A stretch of 64,000 bases of DNA from Oasisia sp. SBJ-2009 (Eukaryota; Annelida; Polychaeta; Sabellida; Siboglinidae): contig OZ024867.1 in assembly GCA_964017155.1 (NCBI GenBank), forward strand, positions 15,465,500 to 15,529,499. Direction: 5' to 3'. Every line of letters starts with the position of its first letter. Position 1 is the first letter of the stretch. Below are positions 25,001 to 37,299 of the stretch, in pieces. Made by a program: the position numbers and the translations under genes. Under the pieces are notes generated by a model that did not search any database, had not been told where the DNA came from, and saw nothing but the letters and a program-made list of their open reading frames with translations.

Positions 25001-26610
25001 ATGGTGTGTAAGACATGATGTGTAAGACTAGGTGTGTAAGACATGGTGTGTAAGACATGGTGTGTAAGACTTGGTGTGTAACTCATGGTGTGTAAGACTT
25101 GGTGTGTAAGACATGTTGTGTAGGACATGGTGTGTAGGACTTGATTTGTAAGACTTGGTGTGTAAGACTTGATGTGTATGACTTGGTGTGTAAGACTTGG
25201 TGTGTAAGACATGGTGTGTTATACTTGATGTGTATGATTTGATGTGTAAGACATGGTGTGTAAGACATGGTGTGTAAGACTTGATGTGTAAGACTTGGTG
25301 TGTAAGACTTGATGTGTATGACTTGGTGTGTAAGACTTGGTGTGTAAGACATGGTGTGTTATACTTGATGTGTATGATTTGATGTGTAAGACATGGTATG
25401 TAAGACATGGTGTGTAAGACTTGGTGTGTAAGACATGGTGTGTAATACTTGGTGTGTAAGACATTGTGTGTAAGACTTGGTGTGTAAGACATGGTGTGTA
25501 AGACTTGGTGTGTAAGACTCGGTGTGTAAGACATGGTGTGTAAGACATGGTGTGTAAGACATGGTGTGTAAGACCTGGTGTGTAAGACATGGTGTGTAAG
25601 ACCTGGTGTGTAAGACTTGGTGTGTAAGACTTGATGTGTAAGACTTGATGTGTAAGACTTGGTGTGTAAGACTTGATGTGTAAGACTTGATGAGTAAGAC
25701 TTGATATATAAGACTTGGTGTGTAAGACTTGGTGTGTAAGACATGGTGTGTTATACTTGATGTGTAAGATTTGATGTGTAAGACATGGTGTGTAAGACTT
25801 GGTGTGTAAGACAAGGTGTGTAATACTTGATGTGTAATACTTGATGTGTACGACATGGTGTGTAAGCCCTGGTGTGTAAGACATGGTGTGTAAGACCTGG
25901 TGTGTAAGACATGGTGTGTATGACTTGATGTGTAAGACTTGATGTGTATGACTTGGTGTGTAAGACTTGGTGTGTAAGACATGGTGTGTTATACTTGATG
26001 TGTAAGACTTGATGTGTAAGACTTGGTGTGTAAGACTTGGTGTGTTATACTTGATGTGTATGATTTGATGTGTAAGACATGGTATGTAAGACATGGTGTG
26101 TAAGACTTGGTGTGTAAGACATGGTGTGTAAGACTTGGTGTGTAAGACATTGTGTGTAAGACTTGGTGTGTAAGACATGGTGTGTAAGACTTGGTGTGTA
26201 AGACTCGGTGTGTAAGACATGGTGTGTAAGACATGGTGTGTAAGACATGGTGTGTAAGACCTGGTGTGTAAGACATGGTGTGTAAGACCTGGTGTGTAAG
26301 ACTTGGTGTGTAAGACTTGATGTGTAAGACTAGATGTGTAAGACTTGGTGTGTAAGACTTGATGTGTAAGACTTGATGAGTAAGACTTGATATATAAGAC
26401 TTGGTGTGTAAGACTTGGTGTGTAAGACATGGTGTGTTATACTTGATGTGTAAGATTTGATGTGTAAGACATGGTGTGTAAGACTTGGTGTGTAAGACAA
26501 GGTGTGTAATACTTGATGTGTAAGACTTGATGTGTACGACATGGTGTGTAAGCCCTGGTGTGTAAGACATGGTGTGTAAGACCTGGTGTGTAAGACATGG
26601 TGTGTAAGAC
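22061..26610 (+). repeat. 4.5-kb block, second tandem copy (copy-1 specific duplication)
   Basis: This repeats 17,540-22,060 with the same landmark order, including an AAGAAATGG variant at about 19,016 and again at 23,527. An internal rearrangement at about 24.1-24.7 kb changes spacing by tens of units before it returns to register. Copy 2 has only one such block. The offset there falls from 38,152 to 33,602, a 4,550-bp step. Confidence 0.85.
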
Positions 26611-26669
26611 TTGATGTGTAAGACTTGATGTGTATGACTTGGTGTGTAAGACTTGGTGTGTAAGACATG

Positions 26670-29586
26670 GTGTGTTATACTTGATGTGTATGATTTGATG
26701 TGTAAGACATGGTGTGTAAGACATGGTGTGTAAGACTTGGTGTGTAAGACATGGTGTGTAAGACTTGGTGTGTAAGACTCGGTGTGTAAGACATGGTGTG
26801 TAAGACATGGTGTGTAAGATATGGTGTGTAAGACTTGGTGTGTAAGACTTGATGTGTAAGACTTGATGTGTAAGACTTGGTGTGTAAGACTTGATGTGTA
26901 AGACTTGATGAGTAAGACTTGATGTATATGACTTGGTGTGTAAGACTTGGTGTGTAAGACATGGTGTGTTATACTTGATGTGTAAGATTTGATGTGTAAG
27001 ACATGGTGTGTAAGACTTGGTGTGTAAGACATGGTGTGTAAGACTTGGTGTGTAAGACATGGTGTGTAAGACATGGTGTGTAAGACTTGGTGTGTAACAC
27101 ATGGTGTGTAAGACTTGGTGTGTAAGACATGGTGTGTAGGACATGGTGTGTAGGACATGGCGTGTAAGACTTGGTGTGTAAAACTTGGTGTGTAAGACAT
27201 GGTGTGTAAGACCTGGTGTGTAAGACATGGTGTGTAAGACCTGGTGTGTAAGACATGGTGTGTAAGACTTGATGTGTAAGACCTGGTGTGTAAGACTTTG
27301 TGTGTAAGACATGGTGTGTAACACTTGATGTGTAAGACTTGATGTGTACGACATGGTGTGTAAGCCCTGGTGTGTAAGACATGGTGTGTAGGACATGGTG
27401 TGTAGGACATGGTGTGTAAGACTTGGTGTGTCAAACTTGGTGTGTAAGACATGGTGTGTAAGACCTGGTGTGTAAGACATGGTGTGTAAGACTTGGTGTG
27501 TAAGACATGGTGTGTAAGACATGGTGTGTAAGACTTGGTGTGTAACACATGGTGTGTAAGACTTGGTGTGTAAGACATGGTGTGTAGGACATGGTGTGTA
27601 GGACATGGCGTGTAAGACTTGGTGTGTAAAACTTGGTGTGTAAGACATGGTGTGTAAGACCTGGTGTGTAAGACATGGTGTGTAAGACCTGGTGTGTAAG
27701 ACATGGTGTGTAAGACTTGATGTGTAAGACCTGGTGTGTAAGACTTTGTGTGTAAGACATGGTGTGTAACACTTGATGTGTAAGACTTGATGTGTACGAC
27801 ATGGTGTGTAAGCCCTGGTGTGTAAGACATGGTGTGTAGGACATGGTGTGTAGGACATGGTGTGTAAGACTTGGTGTGTCAAACTTGGTGTGTAAGACAT
27901 GGTGTGTAAGACCTGGTGTGTAAGACATGGTGTGTAAGACTTGATGTGTAAGACTTGATGTGTAAGACTTGATGTGTATGACTTGGTGTGTAAGACTTTG
28001 TGTGTAAGACATGGTGTGTAAGACTTGGTGTGTAAGACATGGTGTGTAACACTTGATGTGTAAGACTTGATGTGTACGACATGGTGTGTAAGCCCTGGTG
28101 TGTAAGACATGGTGTGTAGGACATGGTGTGTAGGACATGGTGTGTAAGACTTGGTGTGTCAAACTTGGTGTGTAAGACATGGTGTGTAAGACCTGGTGTG
28201 TAAGACATGGTGTGTAAGACTTGATGTGTAAGACTTGATGTGTAAGACTTGATGTGTAAGACTTGGTGTGTAAGACTTGATGTGTAAGACTTGGTGTGAA
28301 ACACTTGATGTGTAAGACTTGATGTGTAAGACTTAATGTGTAAGACTTGGTGAGTAAGACTTGGTGTGTAAGACTTGGTGTGTAAGACAGGGTGTGAAAG
28401 ACATGGTGTGTAAGACTTGGTGTGTAAGACATGGTGTGTAAGACTTGGTGTGTAAGACATGGTGTGTAAGACTTGGTGTGTAAGACATGGTGTGTAAGAC
28501 ATGGTGTGTAAGACTTGGTGTGTAACACATGGTGTGTAAGACTTGGTGTGTAAGACATGGTGTGTAGGACATGGTGTGTAGGACATGGTGTGTAAGACTT
28601 GGTGTGTCAAACTTGGTGTGTAAGACATGGTGTGTAAGACCTGGTGTGTAAGACATGGTGTGTAAGACTTGATGTGTAAGACTTGATGTGTAAGACTTGA
28701 TGTGTATGACTTGGTGTGTAAGACTTTGTGTGTAAGACATGGTGTGTAAGACTTGGTGTGTATGACTCGGTGTGTAAGACATGGTGTGTAAGACATGGTG
28801 TGTAAGACATGGTGTGTAAGACCTGGTGTGTAAGACATGGTGTGTAAGACCTGGTGTGTAAGACTTGGTGTGTAAGACTTGATGTGTAAGACTTGATGTG
28901 TAAGACTTGGTGTATAAGACTTGATGTGTAAGACTTGATGTGTAAGACTTGATGTGTATGACTTGGTGTGTAAGACTTGGTGTGTAAGACATGGTGTGTA
29001 AGACTTGGTGTGTAAGACTCGGTGTGTAAGACATGGTGTGTAAGACATGGTGTGTAAGACATGGTGTGTAAGCCCTGGTGTGTAAGACATGGTGTGTAAG
29101 ACCTGGTGTGTAAGACATGGTGTGTAAGACATGGTGTGTAAGACTAGGTGTGTAAGACATGGTGTGTAAGACATGGTGTGTAAGACTTGGTGTGTAACTC
29201 ATGGTGTGTAAGACTTGGTGTGTAAGACATGTTGTGTAGGACATGGTGTGTAGGACTTGATGTGTATGACTTGGTGTGTAAGACTTGGTGTGTAAGACAT
29301 GGTGTGTTATACTTGATGTGTATGATTTGATGTGTAAGACATGGTATGTAAGACATTGTGTGTAAGACTTGATGTGTAAGACTTGGTGTGTAAGACTTGA
29401 TGTGTATGACTTGGTGTGTAAGACTTGATGTGTATGACTTGGTGTGTTATACTTGATGTGTATGATTTGATGTGTAAGACATGGTGTGTAAGACATGGTG
29501 TGTAAGACTTGATGTGTAAGACTTGGTGTGTAAGACTTGATGTGTATGACTTGGTGTGTAAGACTTGGTGTGTAAGACATGGTGTG
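26670..29586 (+). repeat. 2.9-kb block, first tandem copy
   Basis: Landmarks at 26675, 26969, 27431, 27879, 28607 and 29144 recur at 29587, 29881, 30343, 30791, 31519 and 32056, 2,912 bp (208 units) apart. Inside it, 27431 and 27879 mark a 448-bp (32-unit) internal tandem duplication with TCAAAC and GGCGTG landmarks. That duplication is absent from super-repeat copy 2. Confidence 0.83.
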
Positions 29587-32200
29587 TTATACTTGATGTG
29601 TATGATTTGACGTGTAAGACATGGTATGTAAGACATTGTGTGTAAGACTTGGTGTGTAAGACATGGTGTGTAAGACTTGGTGTGTAAGACTCGGTGTGTA
29701 AGACATGGTGTGTAAGACATGGTGTGTAAGACCTGGTGTGTAAGACTTGGTGTGTAAGACTTGATGTGTAAGACTTGATGTGTAAGACTTGGTGTGTAAG
29801 ACTTGATGTGTAAGACTTGATGAGTAAGACTTGATGTATAAGACTTGGTGTGTAAGACTTGGTGTGTAAGACATGGTGTGTTATACTTGATGTGTAAGAT
29901 TTGATGTGTAAGACATGGTGTGTAAGACTTGGTGTGTAAGACATGGTGTGTAAGACTTGGTGTGTAAGACATGGTGTGTAAGACATGGTGTGTAAGACTT
30001 GGTGTGTAACACATGGTGTGTAAGACTTGGTGTGTAAGACATGGTGTGTAGGACATGGTGTGTAGGACATGGCGTGTAAGACTTGGTGTGTAAAACTTGG
30101 TGTGTAAGACATGGTGTGTAAGACCTGGTGTGTAAGACATGGTGTGTAAGACCTGGTGTGTAAGACATGGTGTGTAAGACTTGATGTGTAAGACCTGGTG
30201 TGTAAGACTTTGTGTGTAAGACATGGTGTGTAACACTTGATGTGTAAGACTTGATGTGTACGACATGGTGTGTAAGCCCTGGTGTGTAAGACATGGTGTG
30301 TAGGACATGGTGTGTAGGACATGGTGTGTAAGACTTGGTGTGTCAAACTTGGTGTGTAAGACATGGTGTGTAAGACCTGGTGTGTAAGACATGGTGTGTA
30401 AGACTTGGTGTGTAAGACATGGTGTGTAAGACATGGTGTGTAAGACTTGGTGTGTAACACATGGTGTGTAAGACTTGGTGTGTAAGACATGGTGTGTAGG
30501 ACATGGTGTGTAGGACATGGCGTGTAAGACTTGGTGTGTAAAACTTGGTGTGTAAGACATGGTGTGTAAGACCTGGTGTGTAAGACATGGTGTGTAAGAC
30601 CTGGTGTGTAAGACATGGTGTGTAAGACTTGATGTGTAAGACCTGGTGTGTAAGACTTTGTGTGTAAGACATGGTGTGTAACACTTGATGTGTAAGACTT
30701 GATGTGTACGACATGGTGTGTAAGCCCTGGTGTGTAAGACATGGTGTGTAGGACATGGTGTGTAGGACATGGTGTGTAAGACTTGGTGTGTCAAACTTGG
30801 TGTGTAAGACATGGTGTGTAAGACCTGGTGTGTAAGACATGGTGTGTAAGACTTGATGTGTAAGACTTGATGTGTAAGACTTGATGTGTATGACTTGGTG
30901 TGTAAGACTTTGTGTGTAAGACATGGTGTGTAAGACTTGGTGTGTAAGACATGGTGTGTAACACTTGATGTGTAAGACTTGATGTGTACGACATGGTGTG
31001 TAAGCCCTGGTGTGTAAGACATGGTGTGTAGGACATGGTGTGTAGGACATGGTGTGTAAGACTTGGTGTGTCAAACTTGGTGTGTAAGACATGGTGTGTA
31101 AGACCTGGTGTGTAAGACATGGTGTGTAAGACTTGATGTGTAAGACTTGATGTGTAAGACTTGATGTGTAAGACTTGGTGTGTAAGACTTGATGTGTAAG
31201 ACTTGGTGTGAAACACTTGATGTGTAAGACTTGATGTGTAAGACTTAATGTGTAAGACTTGGTGAGTAAGACTTGGTGTGTAAGACTTGGTGTGTAAGAC
31301 AGGGTGTGAAAGACATGGTGTGTAAGACTTGGTGTGTAAGACATGGTGTGTAAGACTTGGTGTGTAAGACATGGTGTGTAAGACTTGGTGTGTAAGACAT
31401 GGTGTGTAAGACATGGTGTGTAAGACTTGGTGTGTAACACATGGTGTGTAAGACTTGGTGTGTAAGACATGGTGTGTAGGACATGGTGTGTAGGACATGG
31501 TGTGTAAGACTTGGTGTGTCAAACTTGGTGTGTAAGACATGGTGTGTAAGACCTGGTGTGTAAGACATGGTGTGTAAGACTTGATGTGTAAGACTTGATG
31601 TGTAAGACTTGATGTGTATGACTTGGTGTGTAAGACTTTGTGTGTAAGACATGGTGTGTAAGACTTGGTGTGTATGACTCGGTGTGTAAGACATGGTGTG
31701 TAAGACATGGTGTGTAAGACATGGTGTGTAAGACCTGGTGTGTAAGACATGGTGTGTAAGACCTGGTGTGTAAGACTTGGTGTGTAAGACTTGATGTGTA
31801 AGACTTGATGTGTAAGACTTGGTGTATAAGACTTGATGTGTAAGACTTGATGTGTAAGACTTGATGTGTATGACTTGGTGTGTAAGACTTGGTGTGTAAG
31901 ACATGGTGTGTAAGACTTGGTGTGTAAGACTCGGTGTGTAAGACATGGTGTGTAAGACATGGTGTGTAAGACATGGTGTGTAAGCCCTGGTGTGTAAGAC
32001 ATGGTGTGTAAGACCTGGTGTGTAAGACATGGTGTGTAAGACATGGTGTGTAAGACTAGGTGTGTAAGACATGGTGTGTAAGACATGGTGTGTAAGACTT
32101 GGTGTGTAACTCATGGTGTGTAAGACTTGGTGTGTAAGACATGTTGTGTAGGACATGGTGTGTAGGACTTGATTTGTAAGACTTGGTGTGTAAGACTTGA
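29587..32200 (+). repeat. 2.9-kb block, second tandem copy (copy-1 specific duplication)
   Basis: This is the second copy of the 208-unit block, including its own internal 448-bp duplication (30343 and 30791). Super-repeat copy 2 has one block only, at about 60,277-62,500. The offset drops by 2,912 to 30,298 after this point. A small difference at the left edge is GATTTGACG near 29,605. Confidence 0.82.
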
Positions 32201-34660
32201 TGTGTATGACTTGGTGTGTAAGACTTGGTGTGTAAGACATGGTGTGTTATGCTTGATGTGTATGATTTGATGTGTAAGACATGGTGTGTAAGACATGGTG
32301 TGTAAGACTTGATGTGTAAGACTTGGTGTGTAAGACTTGATGTGTATGACTTGGTGTGTAAGACTTGGTGTGTAAGACATGGTGTGTTATACTTGATGTG
32401 TATGATTTGATGTGTAAGACATGGTATGTAAGACATGGTGTGTAAGACTTGGTGTGTAAGACATGGTGTGTAATACTTGGTGTGTAAGACATTGTGTGTA
32501 AGACTTGGTGTGTAAGACATGGTGTGTAAGACTTGGTGTGTAAGACTCGGTGTGTAAGACATGGTGTGTAAGACATGGTGTGTAAGACATGGTGTGTAAG
32601 ACCTGGTGTGTAAGACATGGTGTGTAAGACCTGGTGTGTAAGACTTGGTGTGTAAGACTTGATGTGTAAGACTTGATGTGTAAGACTTGGTGTGTAAGAC
32701 TTGATGTGTAAGACTTGATGAGTAAGACTTGATATATAAGACTTGGTGTGTAAGACTTGGTGTGTAAGACATGGTGTGTTATACTTGATGTGTAAGATTT
32801 GATGTGTAAGACATGGTGTGTAAGACTTGGTGTGTAAGACAAGGTGTGTAATACTTGATGTGTAAGACTTGATGTGTACGACATGGTGTGTAAGCCCTGG
32901 TGTGTAAGACATGGTGTGTAAGACCTGGTGTGTAAGACATGGTGTGTATGACTTGATGTGTAAGACTTGATGTGTATGACTTGGTGTGTAAGACTTGGTG
33001 TGTAAGACATGGTGTGTTATACTTGATGTGTAAGACTTGATGTGTAAGACTTGGTGTGTAAGACTTGGTGTGTTATACTTGATGTGTATGATTTGATGTG
33101 TAAGACATGGTATGTAAGACATGGTGTGTAAGACTTGGTGTGTAAGACATGGTGTGTAAGACTTGGTGTGTAAGACATTGTGTGTAAGACTTGGTGTGTA
33201 AGACATGGTGTGTAAGACTTGGTGTGTAAGACTCGGTGTGTAAGACATGGTGTGTAAGACATGGTGTGTAAGACATGGTGTGTAAGACCTGGTGTGTAAG
33301 ACATGGTGTGTAAGACCTGGTGTGTAAGACATGGTGTGTAAGACCTGGTGTGTAAGACATGGTGTGTAAGACATGGTGTGTAAGACTAGGTGTGTAAGAC
33401 ATGGTGTGTAAGACATGGTGTGTAAGACTTGGTGTGTAACTCATGGTGTGTAAGACTTGGTGTGTAAGACATGTTTTGTAGGACATGGTGTGTAGGACTT
33501 GATTTGTAAGACTTGGTGTGTAAGACTTGATGTGTATGACTTGGTGTGTAAGACTTGGTGTGTAAGACATGGTGTGTTATACTTGATATGTATGATTTGA
33601 TGTGTAAGACATGGTGTGTAAGACATGGTGTGTAAGACTTGATGTGTAAGACTTGGTGTGTAAGACTTGATGTGTATGACTTGGTGTGTAAGACTTGGTG
33701 TGTAAGACATGGTGTGTTATACTTGATGTGTATGATTTGATGTGTAAGACATGGTATGTAAGACATGGTGTGTAAGACTTGGTGTGTAAGACATGGTGTG
33801 TAATACTTGGTGTGTAAGACATTGTGTGTAAGACTTGGTGTGTAAGACATGGTGTGTAAGACTTGGTGTGTAAGACTCGGTGTGTAAGACATGGTGTGTA
33901 AGACATGGTGTGTAAGACATGGTGTGTAAGACCTGGTGTGTAAGACATGGTGTGTAAGACCTGGTGTGTAAGACTTGGTGTGTAAGACTTGATGTGTAAG
34001 ACTTGATGTGTAAGACTTGGTGTGTAAGACTTGATGTGTAAGACTTGATGAGTAAGACTTGATATATAAGACTTGGCGTGTAAGACTTGGTGTGTAAGAC
34101 ATGGTGTGTTATACTTGATGTGTAAGATTTGATGTGTAAGACATGGTGTGTAAGACTTGGTGTGTAAGACAAGGTGTGTAATACTTGATGTGTAAGACTT
34201 GATGTGTACGACATGGTGTGTAAGCCCTGGTGTGTAAGACATGGTGTGTAAGACCTGGTGTGTAAGACATGGTGTGTATGACTTGATGTGTAAGACTTGA
34301 TGTGTATGACTTGGTGTGTAAGACTTGGTGTGTAAGACATGGTGTGTTATACTTGATGTGTAAGACTTGATGTGTAAGACTTGGTGTGTAAGACTTGGTG
34401 TGTTATACTTGATGTGTATGATTTGATGTGTAAGACATGGTATGTAAGACATGGTGTGTAAGACTTGGTGTGTAAGACATGGTGTGTAAGACTTGGTGTG
34501 TAAGACATTGTGTGTAAGACTTGGTGTGTAAGACATGGTGTGTAAGACTTGGTGTGTAAGACTCGGTGTGTAAGACATGGTGTGTAAGACATGGTGTGTA
34601 AGACATGGTGTGTAAGACCTGGTGTGTAAGACATTGTGTGTAAGACCTGGTGTGTAAGAC
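32000..34660 (+). repeat. Tandem pair of 1,330-bp (95-unit) blocks
   Basis: Landmarks at 32056, 32111, 32387 and 33073 recur at 33386, 33441, 33717 and 34403, 1,330 bp apart. The same pair starts again in super-repeat copy 2 (62409 and 63739), so this duplication is older than the 35-kb event. Private variants include a TTATGC unit near 32,249, also seen at 62,547, and GTTTTG near 33,475, also seen at 63,773. Confidence 0.82.
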
Positions 34661-36050
34661 TTGGTGTGTAAGACTTGATGTGTAAGACTAGATGTGTAAG
34701 ACTTGGTGTGTAAGATTTGATGTGTAAGACTTGATGAGTAAGACTTGATATATAAGACTTGGTGTGTAAGACTTGGTGTGTAAGACATGGTGTGTTATAC
34801 TTGATGTGTAAGATTTGATGTGTAAGACATGGTGTGTAAGACTTGGTGTGTAAGACAAGGTGTGTAATACTTGATGTGTAAGACTTGATGTGTACGACAT
34901 GGTGTGTAAGCCCTGGTGTGTAAGACATGGTGTGTAAGACCTGGTGTGTAAGACATGGTGTGTAAGACTTGATGTGTAAGACTTGATGTGTATGACTTGG
35001 TGTGTAAGACTTGGTGTGTAAGACATGGTGTGTTATACTTGATGTGTATGATTTGATGTGTAAGACATGGTGTGTAAGACATGGTGTGTAAGACTTGGTG
35101 TGTAAGACATGGTGTGTAAGACTTGGTGTGTAAGACATTGTGTGTAAGACTTGGTGTGTAAGACATGGTGTGTAAGACTTGGTGTGTAAGACTCGGTGTG
35201 TAAGACATGGTGTGTAAGACATGGTGTGTAAGACCTGGTGTGTAAGACTTGGTGTGTAAGACTTGATGTGTAAGACTTGATGTGTAAGACTTGGTGTGTA
35301 AGACTTGATGTGTAAGACTTGATGAGTAAGACTTGATGTATAAGACTTGGTGTGTAAGACTTGGTGTGTAAGACATGGTGTGTTATACTTGATGTGTAAG
35401 ATTTGATGTGTAAGACATGGTGTGTAAGACTTGGTGTGTAAGACATGGTGTGTAAGACTTGGTGTGTAAGACATGGTGTGTAAGACATGGTGTGTAAGAC
35501 TTGGTGTGTAACACATGGTGTGTAAGACTTGGTGTGTAAGACATGGTGTGTAGGACATGGTGTGTAGGACATGGCGTGTAAGACTTGGTGTGTAAAACTT
35601 GGTGTGTAAGACATGGTGTGTAAGACCTGGTGTGTAAGACATGGTGTGTAAGACCTGGTGTGTAAGACATGGTGTGTAAGACTTGATGTGTAAGACATGG
35701 TGTGTATGACTTGATGTGTAAGACTTGATGTGTATGACTTGGTGTGTAAGACTTGGTGTGTAAGACATGGTGTGTTATACTTGATGTGTAAGACTTGATG
35801 TGTAAGACTTGGTGTGTAAGACTTGGTGTGTTATACTTGATGTGTATGATTTGATATGTAAGACATGGTATGTAAGACATGGTGTGTAAGACTTGGTGTG
35901 TAAGACATGGTGTGTAAGACTTGGTGTGTAAGACTCGGTGTGTAAGACATGGTGTGTAAGACATGGTGTGTAAGACATGGTGTGTAAGACCTGGTGTGTA
36001 AGACATGGTGTGTAAGACCTGGTGTGTAAGACTTGGTGTGTAAGACTTGA
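34661..36050 (+). repeat. Zone spanning the end of super-repeat copy 1 and start of copy 2
   Basis: These are ordinary 14-bp units. The interval 34,688-35,380 resembles 900-1,600 and 36,060-36,650 in landmark order (TAGATG, GAGTAAG, TATATAAG, TTATAC, ACAAGG, TACGAC). The interval 35,383-35,830 is a relative of 55-614. From 35,831 the alignment to 615 onward is at offset 35,216, with a 56-bp loss by 35,933. No non-repeat junction sequence is visible. Confidence 0.6.
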
Positions 36051-36669
36051 TGTGTAAGACTAGATGTGTAAGACTTGGTGTGTAAGACTTGATGTGTAAG
36101 ACTTGATGAGTAAGACTTGATATATAAGACTTGGTGTGTAAGACTTGGTGTGTAAGACATGGTGTGTTATACTTGATGTGTAAGATTTGATGTGTAAGAC
36201 ATGGTGTGTAAGACTTGGTGTGTAAGACAAGGTGTGTAATACTTGATGTGTAAGACTTGATGTGTACGACATGGTGTGTAAGCCCTGGTGTGTAAGACAT
36301 GGTGTGTAAGACCTGGTGTGTAAGACATGGTGTGTAAGACTTGATGTGTAAGACTTGATGTGTATGACTTGGTGTGTAAGACTTGGTGTGTAAGACATGG
36401 TGTGTTATACTTGATGTGTATGATTTGATGTGTAAGACATGGTGTGTAAGACATGGTGTGTAAGACTTGGTGTGTAAGACATGGTGTGTAAGACTTGGTG
36501 TGTAAGACATTGTGTGTAAGACTTGGTGTGTAAGACATGGTGTGTAAGACTTGGTGTGTAAGACTCGGTGTGTAAGACATGGTGTGTAAGACATGGTGTG
36601 TAAGACCTGGTGTGTAAGACTTGGTGTGTAAGACTTGGTGTGTAAGACATGGTGTGTTATACTTGATGT

Positions 36670-36980
36670 GTAAGATTTGATGTGTAAGACATGGTGTGTA
36701 AGACTTGGTGTGTAAGACATGGTGTGTAAGACTTGGTGTGTAAGACATGGTGTGTAAGACATGGTGTGTAAGACTTGGTGTGTAACACATGGTGTGTAAG
36801 ACTTGGTGTGTAAGACATGGTGTGTAGGACATGGTGTGTAGGACATGGCGTGTAAGACTTGGTGTGTAAGATATGGTGTGTAAGACTTGGTGTGTAAGAC
36901 ATGGTGTGTAAGACATGGTGTGTAAGACTTGGTGTGTAACACATGGTGTGTAAGACTTGGTGTGTAAGACATGGTGTGTA
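36670..36980 (+). repeat. 154-bp (11-unit) tandem duplication specific to copy 2
   Basis: TAACAC variants at 36783 and 36937 lie 154 bp apart, each followed by two TAGGAC units and a GGCGTG unit. The copy-1 equivalent (about 1.6-1.8 kb) has one copy. Just upstream, copy 2 lacks a 98-bp (7-unit) stretch present at about 1,480-1,580, so the net effect restores the 35,216 offset. Confidence 0.75.
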
Positions 36981-37299
36981 GGACATGGTGTGTAGGACAT
37001 GGCGTGTAAGACTTGGTGTGTAAAACTTGGTGTGTAAGACATGGTGTGTAAGACCTGGTGTGTAAGACATGGTGTGTAAGACCTGGTGTGTAAGACATGG
37101 TGTGTAAGACTTGATGTGAAAGACCTGGTGTGTAAGACTTTGTGTGTAAGACATGGTGTGTAACACTTGATGTGTAAGACTTGATGTGTACGACATGGTG
37201 TGTAAGCCCTGGTGTGTAAGACATGGTGTGTAAGACCTGGTGTGTAAGACATGGTGTGTAAGAATTGGTGTGTAAGACTTAGTGTGTAAGATATGGTGT

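Larger units (their letters stand above)
1..35216 (+). repeat. 35-kb super-repeat, copy 1
   Basis: Landmark variants in this interval recur in the same order about 35.2 kb downstream. Examples are the long stop-free antisense stretch at 4801-7020, which recurs at 40017-42236 (same 739-codon length, only three residue differences noticed), and the one at 6102-7790, which recurs at 41318-43006. The offset is 35,216 for about 1.7-8.2 kb and then changes in steps where blocks were gained or lost, reaching 30,298 for 30.8-33.7 kb. The phase of the boundary is arbitrary, because the period is defined by offset and not by a junction sequence. Copy-1-specific material includes second copies of 1,582, 4,550, 448 and 2,912 bp blocks. 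The left end may begin before the window. Confidence 0.85.

Noticed and set aside
34661..36050. A unique junction sequence between super-repeat copies
   Set aside because: The region is made of the same units and resembles 0.9-1.6 kb and 36.1-36.7 kb. The boundary is only a choice of phase.
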